64,000 bases of DNA, taken from NCBI RefSeq assembly GCF_018885265.1, contig NZ_CP076538.1:2764001-2828000 (forward strand). Reading direction: 5' to 3'. This DNA comes from Amycolatopsis aidingensis (lineage in GTDB: Bacteria > Actinomycetota > Actinomycetes > Mycobacteriales > Pseudonocardiaceae). Below the pieces are notes generated by a model. It had not been told where the DNA came from and made no database searches. It worked only from the letters and a program-made list of their open reading frames with translations. This document shows, piece after piece, positions 17,521 through 26,457 of the stretch (its first letter is position 1; every line of letters starts with the position of its first letter). The translations under genes were made by a program, and so were the position numbers.

Positions 17521-18422
17521 ACACCACTCCCGAACACCGGTCCGGGTTCGCCTGCTTCGTCGGCAGGCCGAACGCGGGCAAGTCCACGCTGACCAATGCG
17601 CTGGTCGGCTCCAAGGTGGCGATCACCTCCAGCAAACCGCAGACCACCCGGCACGCGATCAGGGGCATCGTGCACCGGCCGGACGCGCAGCTGGTGATCA
17701 TCGACACACCCGGGCTGCACCGGCCGCGCACGTTGCTCGGTGAGCGGCTGAACGACATCGTGCACTCCACCTGGGCCGAGGTGGACGTGGTCGGGTTCTG
17801 CGTGCCGGCCGACGAGAAGATCGGCCCCGGGGACCGGTACATCGCCACCGAGCTGCGCAAGGTCGCCCGGCGCACCCCGGTGCTCGGCGTGGTCACCAAG
17901 ACCGACCTGGTGTCCCAGGACCGGGTCGCCGAGCAGCTGGTCGCCCTGCAGGAACTGATGGACTTCGCCGAACTGGTGCCGGTGTCGGCTGTGGACGGGT
18001 TCCAGGTGGGCACGGTCGCCGACCTGCTGGTCGGCAGGCTGCCCGAGGGGCCGCAGCTGTACCCGGACGGCGATCTCACCGACGAGCCGGAGCAGACGCT
18101 CGTCGCCGAGCTGATCAGGGAGGCCGCGCTGGAGGGGGTGCGCGACGAGCTCCCGCACTCCATCGCGGTGACCGTGGAGGAGATGCATCCCCGGGACGGC
18201 CGCGCGGACCTGGTGGACGTGTACGCCCTGGTGTATGTGGAGCGGCCCAGCCAGAAGGGCATCATCCTCGGGCACAAGGGCGAGCGGCTCAAGCAGGTCG
18301 GCGCCACCGCGCGCAGGCACATCGAGGCGCTGCTGGGCAGCAAGGTGTATCTCGACCTGCACATCAAGGTGGCCAAGGACTGGCAGCGCGACCCCAAGCA
18401 GCTGCGCAGGCTCGGTTTCTGA
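17517..18422 (+). CDS. era: GTPase Era
   Basis: A 301-residue ribosome-assembly GTPase. G1 is GRPNAGKST (16-24), G3 is DTPG in IIDTPGLHRP, and G4 is TKTD in VVTKTDLV. A C-terminal KH domain (GIILGHKGERLKQVGATAR) binds the 3' end of 16S rRNA. GTG at 17517 overlaps the preceding stop. Era works with YbeY and RsmE on the small subunit, so this stretch is a ribosome-maturation cluster. Order matches Rv2364c. Confidence 0.96.
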   Translation: MNTTPEHRSGFACFVGRPNAGKSTLTNALVGSKVAITSSKPQTTRHAIRGIVHRPDAQLVIIDTPGLHRPRTLLGERLNDIVHSTWAEVDVVGFCVPADEKIGPGDRYIATELRKVARRTPVLGVVTKTDLVSQDRVAEQLVALQELMDFAELVPVSAVDGFQVGTVADLLVGRLPEGPQLYPDGDLTDEPEQTLVAELIREAALEGVRDELPHSIAVTVEEMHPRDGRADLVDVYALVYVERPSQKGIILGHKGERLKQVGATARRHIEALLGSKVYLDLHIKVAKDWQRDPKQLRRLGF

Positions 18423-18530
18423 GGATCGGTGCCCCGGCCGCAGGCGGTGACGGCAGGCACGGCGCCGGGACGGTACGCTCCGCCCGCACCTGTTGCCCAT
18501 GGGGAACCGAGCAAGGGGGAGACAGACCCG

Positions 18531-19304
18531 ATGACCAACCCGTACGGCCAGCAGCAGCCCTACGGCCAGCCCGGCTACGGTCAGCAGCCCGGCTACGGCC
18601 AGCCGGGCCCGTCCGCGCCGCCTCCGCAGGGCCCGCCGTCCGGTGGCTTCCCCGGTCCGCCCCAGGGTGGCTTCGGGCAGCAGCCCCCGCCTTCCGGTGG
18701 CTTCCCCGGCCAGCAGCCACCCGGCTACCCCCAGCAGCCCTACGGTTACCCAGGCGGCAATCCGTATGGCATGACCCCGCCCGGTGGTTACGCGGGCTGG
18801 GGGCAGCGGGTCGGCGCCTACCTGATCGACATGGCGCCGTTGCTGGTGGTCTACCTGATCGGTGGCCTGGTCATGCTGGCCTCGGTCGCCGTGGGCGGCA
18901 TCCTGATCGGGATCGGTGGCCTGGCCGGGCTGGGCTGGACGATCTACAACCGGTGGATCCAGGGTGGCAACACCGGACAGTCCCTCGGCCGAAGGGTGGT
19001 CGGCATCCGGCTGCTCAGCGAGCAGACCGGGCAGCCGATCGGCGCGGGCAACGCCTTCGTCCGCGATCTCGCGCACATCATCGACGGGCTGCCGCTCTAC
19101 CTCGGCTTCCTGTGGCCGCTCTGGGATGACAAGGCTCAGACCTTCGCCGACAAGGCGGTCGGCACCGTGGTGGTGCCCGCGCCCGCGCACGGGTACCCGC
19201 AGCAGGGCGCCTTCGGTCAGCAGGCCCAGCCCTACGGCGGCTATCCGGTCCAGCCGCAGGGCGGCTATCCGCAGCCTCCGGCGCAGTATCCAGGGCAGCG
19301 CTGA
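18531..19304 (+). CDS. RDD family membrane protein with Gly/Pro/Gln-rich N-terminus
   Basis: A 257-residue protein. Residues 1-80 are low complexity, built on repeated YGQP and QPGYG type motifs. An RDD domain follows ([20 protein letters not shown] ... [20 protein letters not shown]) with membrane helices. The C-terminus is again rich in Gln, Tyr and Pro. RDD proteins have been proposed as transporters, but function here is unknown. AAGGGGGAGA lies before ATG 18531. It occupies the place that amiA2 has in Mycobacterium, between era and recO. Confidence 0.85.
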   Translation: MTNPYGQQQPYGQPGYGQQPGYGQPGPSAPPPQGPPSGGFPGPPQGGFGQQPPPSGGFPGQQPPGYPQQPYGYPGGNPYGMTPPGGYAGWGQRVGAYLIDMAPLLVVYLIGGLVMLASVAVGGILIGIGGLAGLGWTIYNRWIQGGNTGQSLGRRVVGIRLLSEQTGQPIGAGNAFVRDLAHIIDGLPLYLGFLWPLWDDKAQTFADKAVGTVVVPAPAHGYPQQGAFGQQAQPYGGYPVQPQGGYPQPPAQYPGQR

Positions 19305-19340
19305 CCGCGGCGGGTCGCACCGGGGTGAGACGATAGGACG

Positions 19341-20189
19341 GTGAGTCTCTATCGCGACACCGGAATCGTGCTCCGGGTGCACAAGCTGGGTGAGGCCGAC
19401 CGGATCATCACCCTGCTCACCCGCAGGCACGGGAAGGTGCGCGCCGTCGCCAAGGGCGTGCGCAGGACCGGGTCCCGATTCGGTGCCCGCCTGGAGCCGT
19501 TCGGCCATGTGGACCTGCAGCTCTACACCGGCCGCACGCTGGACGTGATCACCCAGGTGCAGACCGTGGACGCCTTCGCGGTGCAGCTGGTCGGCGACTA
19601 CCAGCGCTACACCGCGGCCAGCGCGATCACCGAGACCGCCGACCGGCTCACCGCCGAGGAGGGTGAGCCGGCGCTGAAGCTGTACCTGCTGGTCACCGGG
19701 GCGTTGCGGGCGCTTGCCGACGGCGGCAGGGACGCCTCCCTGGTACTGGACGCCTTCCTGCTGCGCGCCATGGCCTTCGCGGGCTGGGCGCCCGCGATCG
19801 GTGAATGTGCCCGCTGCGGGCAGCCCGGGCCGCACCGGGCGTTCAACGTGCAGTCCGGCGGCGCGCTGTGCCCGCGTTGCCGGGTCGCCGGCTCGGTGCA
19901 CCCCGCGCCGGAGGTCTTCACCCTGCTGGACGCGCTGCTGCACGGCGAGTGGGCGGTGGCCGAGGGCACCGCACCGGGGACCAGGCGGGACGTCAGCGGG
20001 CTGGTCGCCGCGCACCTGCAATGGCACCTGGAACGCCAGCTCCGGTCGTTGCCCCTGGTCGAACGGCGCCGGGAGCTGCTGAACCCGGGCAGGTTAACCT
20101 CGACCGAGTTACCCGAGGACTTGCCCAGTGACATGCCCAAGGACATGCCCGAGGACGTGGAGGTACCAGGTGCGGCGCAGGGGACGTGA
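19341..20189 (+). CDS. recO: DNA repair protein RecO
   Basis: A 282-residue RecO: an N-terminal OB fold ([36 protein letters not shown]) and a C-terminal domain with a CxxC...CxxC zinc site (CARC and CPRC around 155-185). It loads RecA onto SSB-coated gaps in the RecF pathway. The C-terminal 25 residues are an added tail with 12-nt DNA repeats giving DMPKDMPED. uppS begins inside this tail (20-nt overlap). GTG start at 19341. Confidence 0.94.
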   Translation: MSLYRDTGIVLRVHKLGEADRIITLLTRRHGKVRAVAKGVRRTGSRFGARLEPFGHVDLQLYTGRTLDVITQVQTVDAFAVQLVGDYQRYTAASAITETADRLTAEEGEPALKLYLLVTGALRALADGGRDASLVLDAFLLRAMAFAGWAPAIGECARCGQPGPHRAFNVQSGGALCPRCRVAGSVHPAPEVFTLLDALLHGEWAVAEGTAPGTRRDVSGLVAAHLQWHLERQLRSLPLVERRRELLNPGRLTSTELPEDLPSDMPKDMPEDVEVPGAAQGT

Positions 20190-21009
20190 GGCCGCGGCAC
20201 GGCCCGAGCTGCGGGAGCCCGACCCGCATCCCTCCGGCGCGCGGCCCCCGCGGATCCCGCCCGAGCTGGTGCCCAATCACGTCGCGCTGGTGATGGACGG
20301 CAACGGCCGCTGGGCCAACCAGCGTGGGCTGCCCCGGATCGAGGGACACAAACGGGGCGAGGCCGTGATGATCGACGTCGCCAGCGGCGCGGTCGAGCTG
20401 GGCGTGAAATGGCTGTCGGTATACGCGTTCTCCACCGAGAACTGGAAGCGCAGCCCGGATGAGGTGCGCTTCCTGATGGGCTTCAACCGGGACACCATCC
20501 GCCGCCAGGTCGACTACCTCGGCTCGATCGGGGTGCGCATCCGGTGGGCGGGCCGCAGGCCGAAGCTGTGGCGCAGCGTGATCAAGGAGCTGCAGGACGC
20601 CGAGGAGAAGACCCGGCACAACACCCGGCTCAACATGACGATGTGCGTCAACTACGGCGGTCGGGCCGAGGTCGGCGACGCCGTGCGGCAGATCGCCAGG
20701 CTCGCCGCCGAGGGCAAGATCAACCCGGACAAGGTGGACGACCGCACCATCGCCAAATACCTGTACCAGCCGCAGATGCCGGATGTGGACCTGTTCCTCC
20801 GGCCCTCCGGCGAACAGCGCACCTCGAACTTCATGCTGTGGCAGTCCGCCTACGCGGAGTTCGTGTTCCAGGACACGCTGTTCCCGGACTTCGACCGGAC
20901 CCGCCTGTGGGACGCCTGCCTGGAGTTCGCCAAGCGGGACCGGCGGTTCGGGGCCGCTGTCGATGCTGCCGACGCCGCGGGATCATCCGGGGCCCTATCG
21001 GAGGTGTGA
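20170..21009 (+). CDS. uppS: Isoprenyl (polyprenyl) diphosphate synthase, cis type
   Basis: A 279-residue cis-prenyltransferase. MDGNGRWAN contains the catalytic Asp43, and later motifs are [18 protein letters not shown] and [19 protein letters not shown]. It makes the C50-55 polyprenyl diphosphate used for cell-wall lipid carriers. By position it matches Rv2361c, the decaprenyl diphosphate synthase. GTG 20170 has GGAGG (20159-20163) at good spacing and lies inside the end of recO. The next gene starts on its last base (TGATG). Confidence 0.94.
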   Translation: MRRRGREAAARPELREPDPHPSGARPPRIPPELVPNHVALVMDGNGRWANQRGLPRIEGHKRGEAVMIDVASGAVELGVKWLSVYAFSTENWKRSPDEVRFLMGFNRDTIRRQVDYLGSIGVRIRWAGRRPKLWRSVIKELQDAEEKTRHNTRLNMTMCVNYGGRAEVGDAVRQIARLAAEGKINPDKVDDRTIAKYLYQPQMPDVDLFLRPSGEQRTSNFMLWQSAYAEFVFQDTLFPDFDRTRLWDACLEFAKRDRRFGAAVDAADAAGSSGALSEV

Positions 21010-21449
21010 TGACCACGGAGGCCGCGGATACCGCCGTGCTGCTGAGCCGCGCCAGAGAAGCGCTCGAGCGGTACCTGGAGGTGCGGGTCGACGATGACGG
21101 AGCGCTGACCTTCTCGCATGCCGACGTCCCCTGCGTGGTGCAGGCGACGCGGCTCGCCGAAGGGCTGACCGTACTCAGCCTCACCTGCGTGGTGGCCTGG
21201 GACCTGCCGGACGACGGGGCGCTGGCCGCTTCCGTGGCCGAGCGGGCCGGGCAGGGGCTGTTCGGCACGCTCGGGGTGGTGCACACCGAGCGCGGGCTCG
21301 ACCTGACCCTGCGGTACGCCTTCCCTGCGGAGGGCATGGAGGCGGGCCCGCTGGGCACCCTGCTGATGCTGGTGGTGTCCACCGCCTCGCAGGTACGTAC
21401 CGACCTGCTCGGCCCGGGAGCAGAGCCGGGCGACGGCGCCGCGGGGTGA
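21009..21449 (+). CDS. Conserved hypothetical protein (Rv2360c position)
   Basis: A 146-residue soluble protein with no enzyme motif that I recognise. It opens TTEAADTAVLLSRAREALER and has a pattern of alternating strands and a C-terminal helix (LGTLLMLVVSTASQVRTDLL), somewhat like the YbjN / type III chaperone fold. Its ATG overlaps the uppS stop by one base (TGATG), so it is coupled to uppS. In Mycobacterium a hypothetical gene (Rv2360c) sits in the same place, before zur. Confidence 0.75.
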   Translation: MTTEAADTAVLLSRAREALERYLEVRVDDDGALTFSHADVPCVVQATRLAEGLTVLSLTCVVAWDLPDDGALAASVAERAGQGLFGTLGVVHTERGLDLTLRYAFPAEGMEAGPLGTLLMLVVSTASQVRTDLLGPGAEPGDGAAG

Positions 21450-21466
21450 CTGGCATCATCCCCTGA

Positions 21467-22498
21467 GTGGAAACGATTCCCGAAACCACCGTTGCCGCGG
21501 ATGGGCAGGCCCGCCGCCGCAGGCGTCGGGGTGGGATCAGCTCGATCGAGGTGCTCTGCGGGATCCTGCTGATCGCCATCCTCGGCCAGTCGCAGCTGCA
21601 GTCGGTGCTCGACGTACCGGCGCTGCGCACCGGCTCCACGGTGTTCGTTGCGGTCTGCGTGCAGGCGCTGCCGTTCCTCGTGCTCGGCGTGCTGATCAGC
21701 GGAGCGATCGCCGCTTTCGTCCCGGCGCGGGTGCTGCGCAGGGTGCTGCCACGCCGGGAGAACGCCGCGGTGCCGGTGGCCGGCCTCGCCGGGGTCGCGC
21801 TGGCGGGCTGTGAATGCGCCTCGGTCCCGGTGGCCCGGCGGCTGATCGGGCAGGGTGCGGCACCGGCCGCCGCGTTGACCTTCCTGCTGGCCGCCCCGGC
21901 GGTGAACCCGATCGTGCTGGTCGCCACCGCGGTCGCCTTCCCAGGCGAGCCGGGGATGGTGCTGGCACGGTTCCTCGGCTCGCTGGCCACCGCGATGGTG
22001 ATGGGCTGGCTCTGGGCGCGGTGGGGCAAGCTGGAGTGGATCGCCGAGCGGGCGCTGCGCAGGCTGCCCGAGGTCCGGGGCGGGGACCGGTGGAAGACCT
22101 TCGCCGAGACCGCGCGGGCCGATCTGGTGGACGCGGGCGGCTTCCTGGTGCTGGGCGCGCTGGTGTCGGCGGCGATGGGGGTGCTGGTGCCCGCCCAGTG
22201 GTTCGGGGTGCTCGGCGAGCAGGTTGTGGTCGGCATCGTGGTGATGGCCGTGCTGGCCGTGGTGCTGTCGCTGTGCAGCGAGGCGGACGCATTCGTGGCG
22301 GCCTCGCTGGCGCCGGTCCCGTTGCTGCCGAAACTGGTGTTCCTGGTGGTCGGGCCCGCCATCGACATCAAGCTGTTCGCGCTGCAGGCCGGTACCTTCG
22401 GCAGGTCCTTCGCGCTGCGCTTCGCCCCGGCCACCTTCCTGGTGGCGATCGGCTGCGCGGTCGCGGCCGGGCTGCTCGTGCTGGGCGGGGTGCGATGA
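21467..22498 (+). CDS. ArsP/YraQ-type (DUF318) permease, possibly metal transport
   Basis: A 343-residue polytopic membrane protein with eight or more helices. It carries the family's CECASVPVARRL motif and LLAAPAVNPIVLV, and a second polar motif LCSEADAFVAAS in the C-terminal half. It is followed with ATGA overlap by a TIGR03943-type partner, and then by convergently oriented Zur and SmtB-like zinc regulators. A role in zinc or related metal movement is therefore likely but inferred. GTG start at 21467, 17 nt after the preceding gene. Confidence 0.82.
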   Translation: METIPETTVAADGQARRRRRRGGISSIEVLCGILLIAILGQSQLQSVLDVPALRTGSTVFVAVCVQALPFLVLGVLISGAIAAFVPARVLRRVLPRRENAAVPVAGLAGVALAGCECASVPVARRLIGQGAAPAAALTFLLAAPAVNPIVLVATAVAFPGEPGMVLARFLGSLATAMVMGWLWARWGKLEWIAERALRRLPEVRGGDRWKTFAETARADLVDAGGFLVLGALVSAAMGVLVPAQWFGVLGEQVVVGIVVMAVLAVVLSLCSEADAFVAASLAPVPLLPKLVFLVVGPAIDIKLFALQAGTFGRSFALRFAPATFLVAIGCAVAAGLLVLGGVR

Positions 22499-23229
22499 GG
22501 CGGGAAACGCAGAACATCCTGCTGGTGCTGCTCGGCGGTGCCCTGCTGAAGATCGCGATCAACGGCGACTACCTGCGCTACGTCAAGCCCTCGCAGCAGG
22601 TGTGGTTACTCGGCGGGGGAGCGGTGATGGTGATCCTCGGTGTGGTGGCGATGGCGCGGGACCTGCTGGCCGCGCGCGGCACCAGGGAGGAGCAGGCCTG
22701 CGGGCATGAGCACCACCATCCCGCGCGCTCGGCCTGGCTGCTGATGGTGCCGGTGCTCGCGGTGTTCCTGATCGCCCCGCCCGCGCTGGGCTCGGACTCG
22801 GTCACCCGCACCCCGGCAAGGGCGCCGCGCACCGAGGCCGCCAGGGACGCCGCCACCTTCCCGCCGTTGCCTGCCGGGCAGGTGGTGCCGCTGCCGGTGT
22901 CGGAGTTCGTCACCAGGGCAGGCTGGGACTCCGGGGGCACCCTGGACGGCCGCACCGTCTCGCTGTCCGGGTTCGTGGTGCACGACGGCGGGGACACGCT
23001 GCTGGCGCGGCTGCGGATCAGCTGCTGCGCGGCCGATGCCTTCCCGCTGACGGTACGGCTCACCGGCCCGGCCGCGGCCACGGCGATCGCGCTGCCTGCG
23101 GACTCCTGGATCGAGGTGACCGGGCAGGCGGTGCCGGATACCGCCACCGCGGAGAACGGTTACACCCCGGATCTCACCGTACGTACCGTGCGCGAGGTCC
23201 CCGCCCCGGAGGACCCCTACGAGTACTGA
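22495..23229 (+). CDS. TIGR03943 family membrane protein (permease partner)
   Basis: A 244-residue protein with two N-terminal membrane helices (ILLVLLGGALLKIAINGDYL; VWLLGGGAVMVILGVVAMA), a short metal-ligand-rich loop ACGHEHHHPAR, and a third helix. The exported domain has an S-C-C motif (RISCCAADAFPL) near the end. This is the DUF1980/TIGR03943 family, constantly paired with DUF318 permeases. ATG 22495 overlaps the permease stop (ATGA). It converges on zur with a 12-nt gap. Confidence 0.82.
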   Translation: MRRETQNILLVLLGGALLKIAINGDYLRYVKPSQQVWLLGGGAVMVILGVVAMARDLLAARGTREEQACGHEHHHPARSAWLLMVPVLAVFLIAPPALGSDSVTRTPARAPRTEAARDAATFPPLPAGQVVPLPVSEFVTRAGWDSGGTLDGRTVSLSGFVVHDGGDTLLARLRISCCAADAFPLTVRLTGPAAATAIALPADSWIEVTGQAVPDTATAENGYTPDLTVRTVREVPAPEDPYEY

Positions 23230-23241
23230 CGCCTGGGTGGG

Positions 23242-23670
23242 TCAGGAGGCGCGGGCGCGGCAGGCGGCGCAGGTACCGGCGATCTCGACGGTGTGGCTGA
23301 TGTCGGAGAAGCCGTTGCCCACCGCGACCTTGTCCGCCCAGCGTTCCACGGCGGGTCCCTCGATCTCCACCGTGTAGCCGCAGTGCCTGCACACCAGGTG
23401 GTGGTGATGATGCGAGGAGCAGCGGCGGTAGATCGCCTCACCCGCATCGGTACGCAGCACGTCGATCTCGCCGGCCTCGGAGAGGGACTGCAGGGTGCGA
23501 TAGACCGTGGTCAGGCCGATACCCTCGCCGCGTTTGCGCAGCTCGTCGTGCAGCTCCTGGGCGGACCGGAAGTCATCGATCTCGTCCAGCAGCTCGACCA
23601 CGGCGGCCCGCTGCTTGGTGGCCCGGCGACCGGGAACGGGAGCAGGGCCCCGGGTGGCCTGGCCGTTCAT
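23242..23670 (-). CDS. zur: Fur family zinc uptake regulator (Zur)
   Basis: A 142-residue Fur-family repressor with the winged helix (TTVYRTLQSLSEAGEIDVLR), a metal-sensing HHHHH run (87-91), the structural zinc pair CRHC (94-97) and CAAC (134-137). It probably represses zinc uptake genes when zinc is plentiful. Its ATG overlaps the stop of the SmtB-like gene (ATGA at 23667-23670), the same two-gene order as smtB-furB (Rv2358-Rv2359). The His run is native to the family region and not a cloning tag. Confidence 0.9.
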   Translation of the reverse strand: MNGQATRGPAPVPGRRATKQRAAVVELLDEIDDFRSAQELHDELRKRGEGIGLTTVYRTLQSLSEAGEIDVLRTDAGEAIYRRCSSHHHHHLVCRHCGYTVEIEGPAVERWADKVAVGNGFSDISHTVEIAGTCAACRARAS

Positions 23671-24062
23671 GAATGCCCGCCCTCCTCTACGTGTGCGACG
23701 GCGTCCACCACGATATGCGCGAGGTGATCGTCGACCAGACGGTAGACCACTTCCCGTCCGCGCCGTTCCCCGCGTACCACCCCTGCGGCCTTGAGCACCC
23801 GCAGGTGCTGGCTGATCAAGGGTTGTGCGGTGTCCAGCGCGTCCACCAGCTCGTGTACGCAACGGTGCCCGTCCCGCAGCTGGAGCACGATGGCGATGCG
23901 CACCGGCGCGGCCAGCGCGCGCAGCAGTTCCCCTGCCGCGGACAGCGTGGCCGGGGGTTGTGGCGGGGTCGGCGGTGCCGGGGTGTGCGCGGCCGAGTGC
24001 TCGTGCTGTTCGGTATCCGCGGGCAACCCAGGGGGCGCGGCGTCCGGGCTCACCGTCGGCAT
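23667..24062 (-). CDS. smtB: ArsR/SmtB family metal-responsive repressor
   Basis: A 131-residue winged-helix repressor. The alpha-5 zinc site is intact: Asp111, His113, His124 and Glu127 have the exact spacing of the SmtB D-x-H...H-x2-E site. An alpha-3 type CVH motif (Cys68-His70) is also present. The recognition helix is TAQPLISQHLRVLKAAGVV. The first 38 residues are Pro/His-rich and disordered. It is first in an operon with zur and probably releases DNA on binding zinc. A dyad (GGATA/TATCC) sits about 30 nt upstream. Confidence 0.88.
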   Translation of the reverse strand: MPTVSPDAAPPGLPADTEQHEHSAAHTPAPPTPPQPPATLSAAGELLRALAAPVRIAIVLQLRDGHRCVHELVDALDTAQPLISQHLRVLKAAGVVRGERRGREVVYRLVDDHLAHIVVDAVAHVEEGGHS

Positions 24063-24091
24063 CTCGATCTCCAGCCTTCGTCCTCGGGTCC

Positions 24092-24110
24092 GGATAAGAA
24101 AATGCTATCC
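24092..24110. promoter_or_regulatory. Candidate operator/promoter of the smtB-zur operon
   Basis: GGATA (24092-24096) and TATCC (24106-24110) form an inverted repeat around an AT-rich core, 30-48 nt upstream of the smtB start. It is the only AT-rich spot in the promoter region. The rest of 24063-24336 shows nothing else I can name apart from a GAGGAG ribosome site before 24337. Confidence 0.4.
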
Positions 24111-24336
24111 GTTGTCGGGAAGTCACTGTCCATCCTAGTGTTGTCCCGCGAGTGGGCGCCGCCGTCACGCCGTGGCAGCGGACACTGCTCCATACGGGTG
24201 ACGTTGGGGGAAATCTGCGGCGAAAACGGCCCGGCCGTGGGACAAGGTGAACGGTTGTCACGTTCCGCGCGTGCCACCCATCAGGGAGCGGCCGAGACCC
24301 GGCGGCTCCCGCACTGGCGACAGAGGCTGAGGAGAC

Positions 24337-25686
24337 ATGACTCGTTTCGGGACGAAGCTGGCTGCGGGCACGGCGGCGCTCGCGCTCACGGCCGGATCAG
24401 GCACCGCCGCCGCGCAGGACTCATCCGGGGTGAGCGAGGAGACCGGGCCGGTGGCCTTTGCCAATGCGGCCTCGATGCAGGTGCACGACCCGATCGGCCA
24501 GAAGAAAGTTTTCACCCTGGTGACCGAGACCCAGCGGTCGCCGCTGCGTACCGGGGTGTCCGCGCTGGCCCAGGACAACTCCACGGTGCCGCGCTCGCCG
24601 GAGGACTACGACACGGTCGGCAGGCATTACCGGCTGAGCTTCGGGACCTTCGATCCGGCGGGCGGCCTGTTCCCCGAGGGCGTGCCGAGCCGGGAACACC
24701 GGGTGACCGCAGCCCTGAAGGACACCACGGTGCCCGTGGCCACGGCCGAGGCCAACTACGCCCTGCAGGATCTCCAGCAGCCGTCGAGCGGGCAGGACAA
24801 GACGGTGCTGGCCTTCCAGGGAGTGCGCAACACGCTCGAGTGCGCCGATCCGGAGAATGTCACCGGCGAGACCACCGCCGAGAAGCTGTGGGTGCTGGAC
24901 AAGGAAGGCAACCTGGCCGCACGGGACCTGCCGGAGGGCGACCAGCCGCTGGAGGTCGAGGGGCTGGGGTTCGGCCCGCCGATGGATCCCCGGCGCGAGC
25001 AGAAGGAGGGGGACGAGACGAAGCTGGTGCCCGTCCCCTATGACCGCGACCTGACCACCTCGGATGTGTCGATCAGCAGGGTGACCGCCTTCGACCAGTT
25101 GCTGCGGCAGCAGGAGTGGCGGGACGGCGCGGTCACCGGTGTCGCCGGGTGGAAGGTCACCATCACCAGCCACCTGCGCAAGGAACGGGAAGCCGAGCCG
25201 GACGGGGCGGCCACGGCGGAGAACCGGGACCAGGCCGGGGCCACCGGCAACGCCGACCAGGAAGCAGGCACCCAGGACGCCGCCGATCAGGCAACCACCG
25301 AGCAGCGGGCCGCCGAGGGCGATCAGCAGGCCGACCGGGGTGACGACCCGCGCAACAGCCAGGACACCGCACCCGAGGGGTCCAAGTTCGAGGACGTGGG
25401 AACCATGACGACCACGCTCGTGCTTGGCGGCCTGAGCTGCTCGTTGCCGCAGGGCTTCACGCCCGTCCAGCCCGGTGGCGGCGGGCAGCAGCCGAGCGTG
25501 CCGGTGAAGATCCCGGCCGGTGCCTCCTCCGCACCGGTGTCCGCGGCCGTCGCCGACCTGCCCGCGGACCGGGGTGGCTTCCCGACCGGCCTCGTGCTGA
25601 TCGGCGGCGGCCTGGTGCTGGGCGCCGGGGCGCTGCTCACCCTGCGCGGCAGGCGGCGCGACCGCGCGGCGGAACCGACCGAGTAG
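24337..25686 (+). CDS. Secreted, wall- or membrane-anchored protein, probable sortase substrate
   Basis: A 449-residue protein with a signal peptide (RFGTKLAAGTAALALTAGSG, cleaved near AAA-QD), a long extracellular part with a Gln/Asp/Ala-rich low-complexity stretch at about 285-350, and a C-terminal tail. The tail reads DLPADRGG, then a hydrophobic helix (TGLVLIGGGLVLGAGALLTL), then RGRRRDR. That is the shape of a sorting signal, although LPxTG itself is absent. A class F sortase gene starts 4 nt after the stop, so this is probably its dedicated substrate. It may belong to the choice-of-anchor group of actinobacterial surface proteins. Biological role unknown. Confidence 0.78.
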   Translation: MTRFGTKLAAGTAALALTAGSGTAAAQDSSGVSEETGPVAFANAASMQVHDPIGQKKVFTLVTETQRSPLRTGVSALAQDNSTVPRSPEDYDTVGRHYRLSFGTFDPAGGLFPEGVPSREHRVTAALKDTTVPVATAEANYALQDLQQPSSGQDKTVLAFQGVRNTLECADPENVTGETTAEKLWVLDKEGNLAARDLPEGDQPLEVEGLGFGPPMDPRREQKEGDETKLVPVPYDRDLTTSDVSISRVTAFDQLLRQQEWRDGAVTGVAGWKVTITSHLRKEREAEPDGAATAENRDQAGATGNADQEAGTQDAADQATTEQRAAEGDQQADRGDDPRNSQDTAPEGSKFEDVGTMTTTLVLGGLSCSLPQGFTPVQPGGGGQQPSVPVKIPAGASSAPVSAAVADLPADRGGFPTGLVLIGGGLVLGAGALLTLRGRRRDRAAEPTE

Positions 25687-25690
25687 GCAG

Positions 25691-26350
25691 ATGGACGAGC
25701 CCGTACCCGAGGGCGCCGGCGGGCCCACCCGCCGGCGCCGGGTGCTCGCCGCCGTACTCGGGGTGCTTGCCGTGCTGGCGATCGGTGCCGGCGTGCTGCT
25801 GCTGGTGCCCGGCTCCGACGAACCGCAGCGGCAGACCTTCGCCACGCCGGGAACGCCGGTCCGGCTGCCCGCCGCCACGTCCACACCGGACGGTGAGCCC
25901 GAGCAACGGCCGGGCACCGTACGGCTGCCGGAGGGCGGCACCGCGAAGCTGGTCCGGCGGGAGCTGACCCACGACGGCGTGCTGCCGATCCCGGACAACC
26001 TGGACGAGGCCACCTGGTGGGGTGCGAAGCTCGGCGCCGCGCAGGGGGCGGCGCTGCTGTCCGGGCACGTGAACTGGAAACAGCGGCCCGGCCCGTTCGA
26101 GGAACTGTGGCGGGACCGCCCCGGCCAGCGGGTCAGCGTGGTGGACACCCGCGGCGGCCGCTGGGTGTACCGGATCACCGAGGTGCTCACCCTGCACAAG
26201 GACGAGCTGCCCGAGCACGCCGAGCGGTTGTTCGGCCAGGACGGCCCGCACCGGTTGGTGCTGGTCACCTGCGGGGGCGACTACGTCGGCGGCTCGGACG
26301 GGTACCGGGACAACCGCATCGTCACCGCCGAGTTGGTGAGCAGCCCGTAA
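25691..26350 (+). CDS. Class F sortase
   Basis: A 219-residue transpeptidase with an N-terminal membrane anchor (about 18-40). Catalytic residues are His126 in LLSGHVNW, Cys194 in LVTCGGDY and an arginine in GYRDNRIV (Arg206 or Arg209). Class F enzymes join surface proteins to the cell wall in actinobacteria. It begins 4 nt after its probable substrate gene. ATG at 25691 has a weak ribosome site and may rely on coupling. Confidence 0.88.
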   Translation: MDEPVPEGAGGPTRRRRVLAAVLGVLAVLAIGAGVLLLVPGSDEPQRQTFATPGTPVRLPAATSTPDGEPEQRPGTVRLPEGGTAKLVRRELTHDGVLPIPDNLDEATWWGAKLGAAQGAALLSGHVNWKQRPGPFEELWRDRPGQRVSVVDTRGGRWVYRITEVLTLHKDELPEHAERLFGQDGPHRLVLVTCGGDYVGGSDGYRDNRIVTAELVSSP

Positions 26351-26457
26351 CTATCGGTGGCCGCGAGTAGCAATCCCCTCGCATGCGGTTCGGGGCGGCC
26401 GGATACTCTGACGTGTCGAGTCATTAACGTCCGTTCCCGCATGTCTGGAGAGCGTGG

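Noticed and set aside
18531..18760. Gly/Gln/Pro repeats as an intergenic repeat array
   Set aside because: They are the coding sequence of the low-complexity N-terminus of the RDD protein.
20090..20165. Tandem 12-nt repeats at the end of recO as a mobile or CRISPR-like array
   Set aside because: They are in frame, encode a short acidic DMPxD tail and have no spacers.
23395..23412. HHHHH run in the Fur-family gene as a cloning tag
   Set aside because: It lies inside the conserved metal-binding region of Zur and not at a terminus.
26351..26457. T-box or glycine riboswitch before glyS
   Set aside because: The probable leader is only about 40 nt and shows no T-box bulge or paired aptamer structure.
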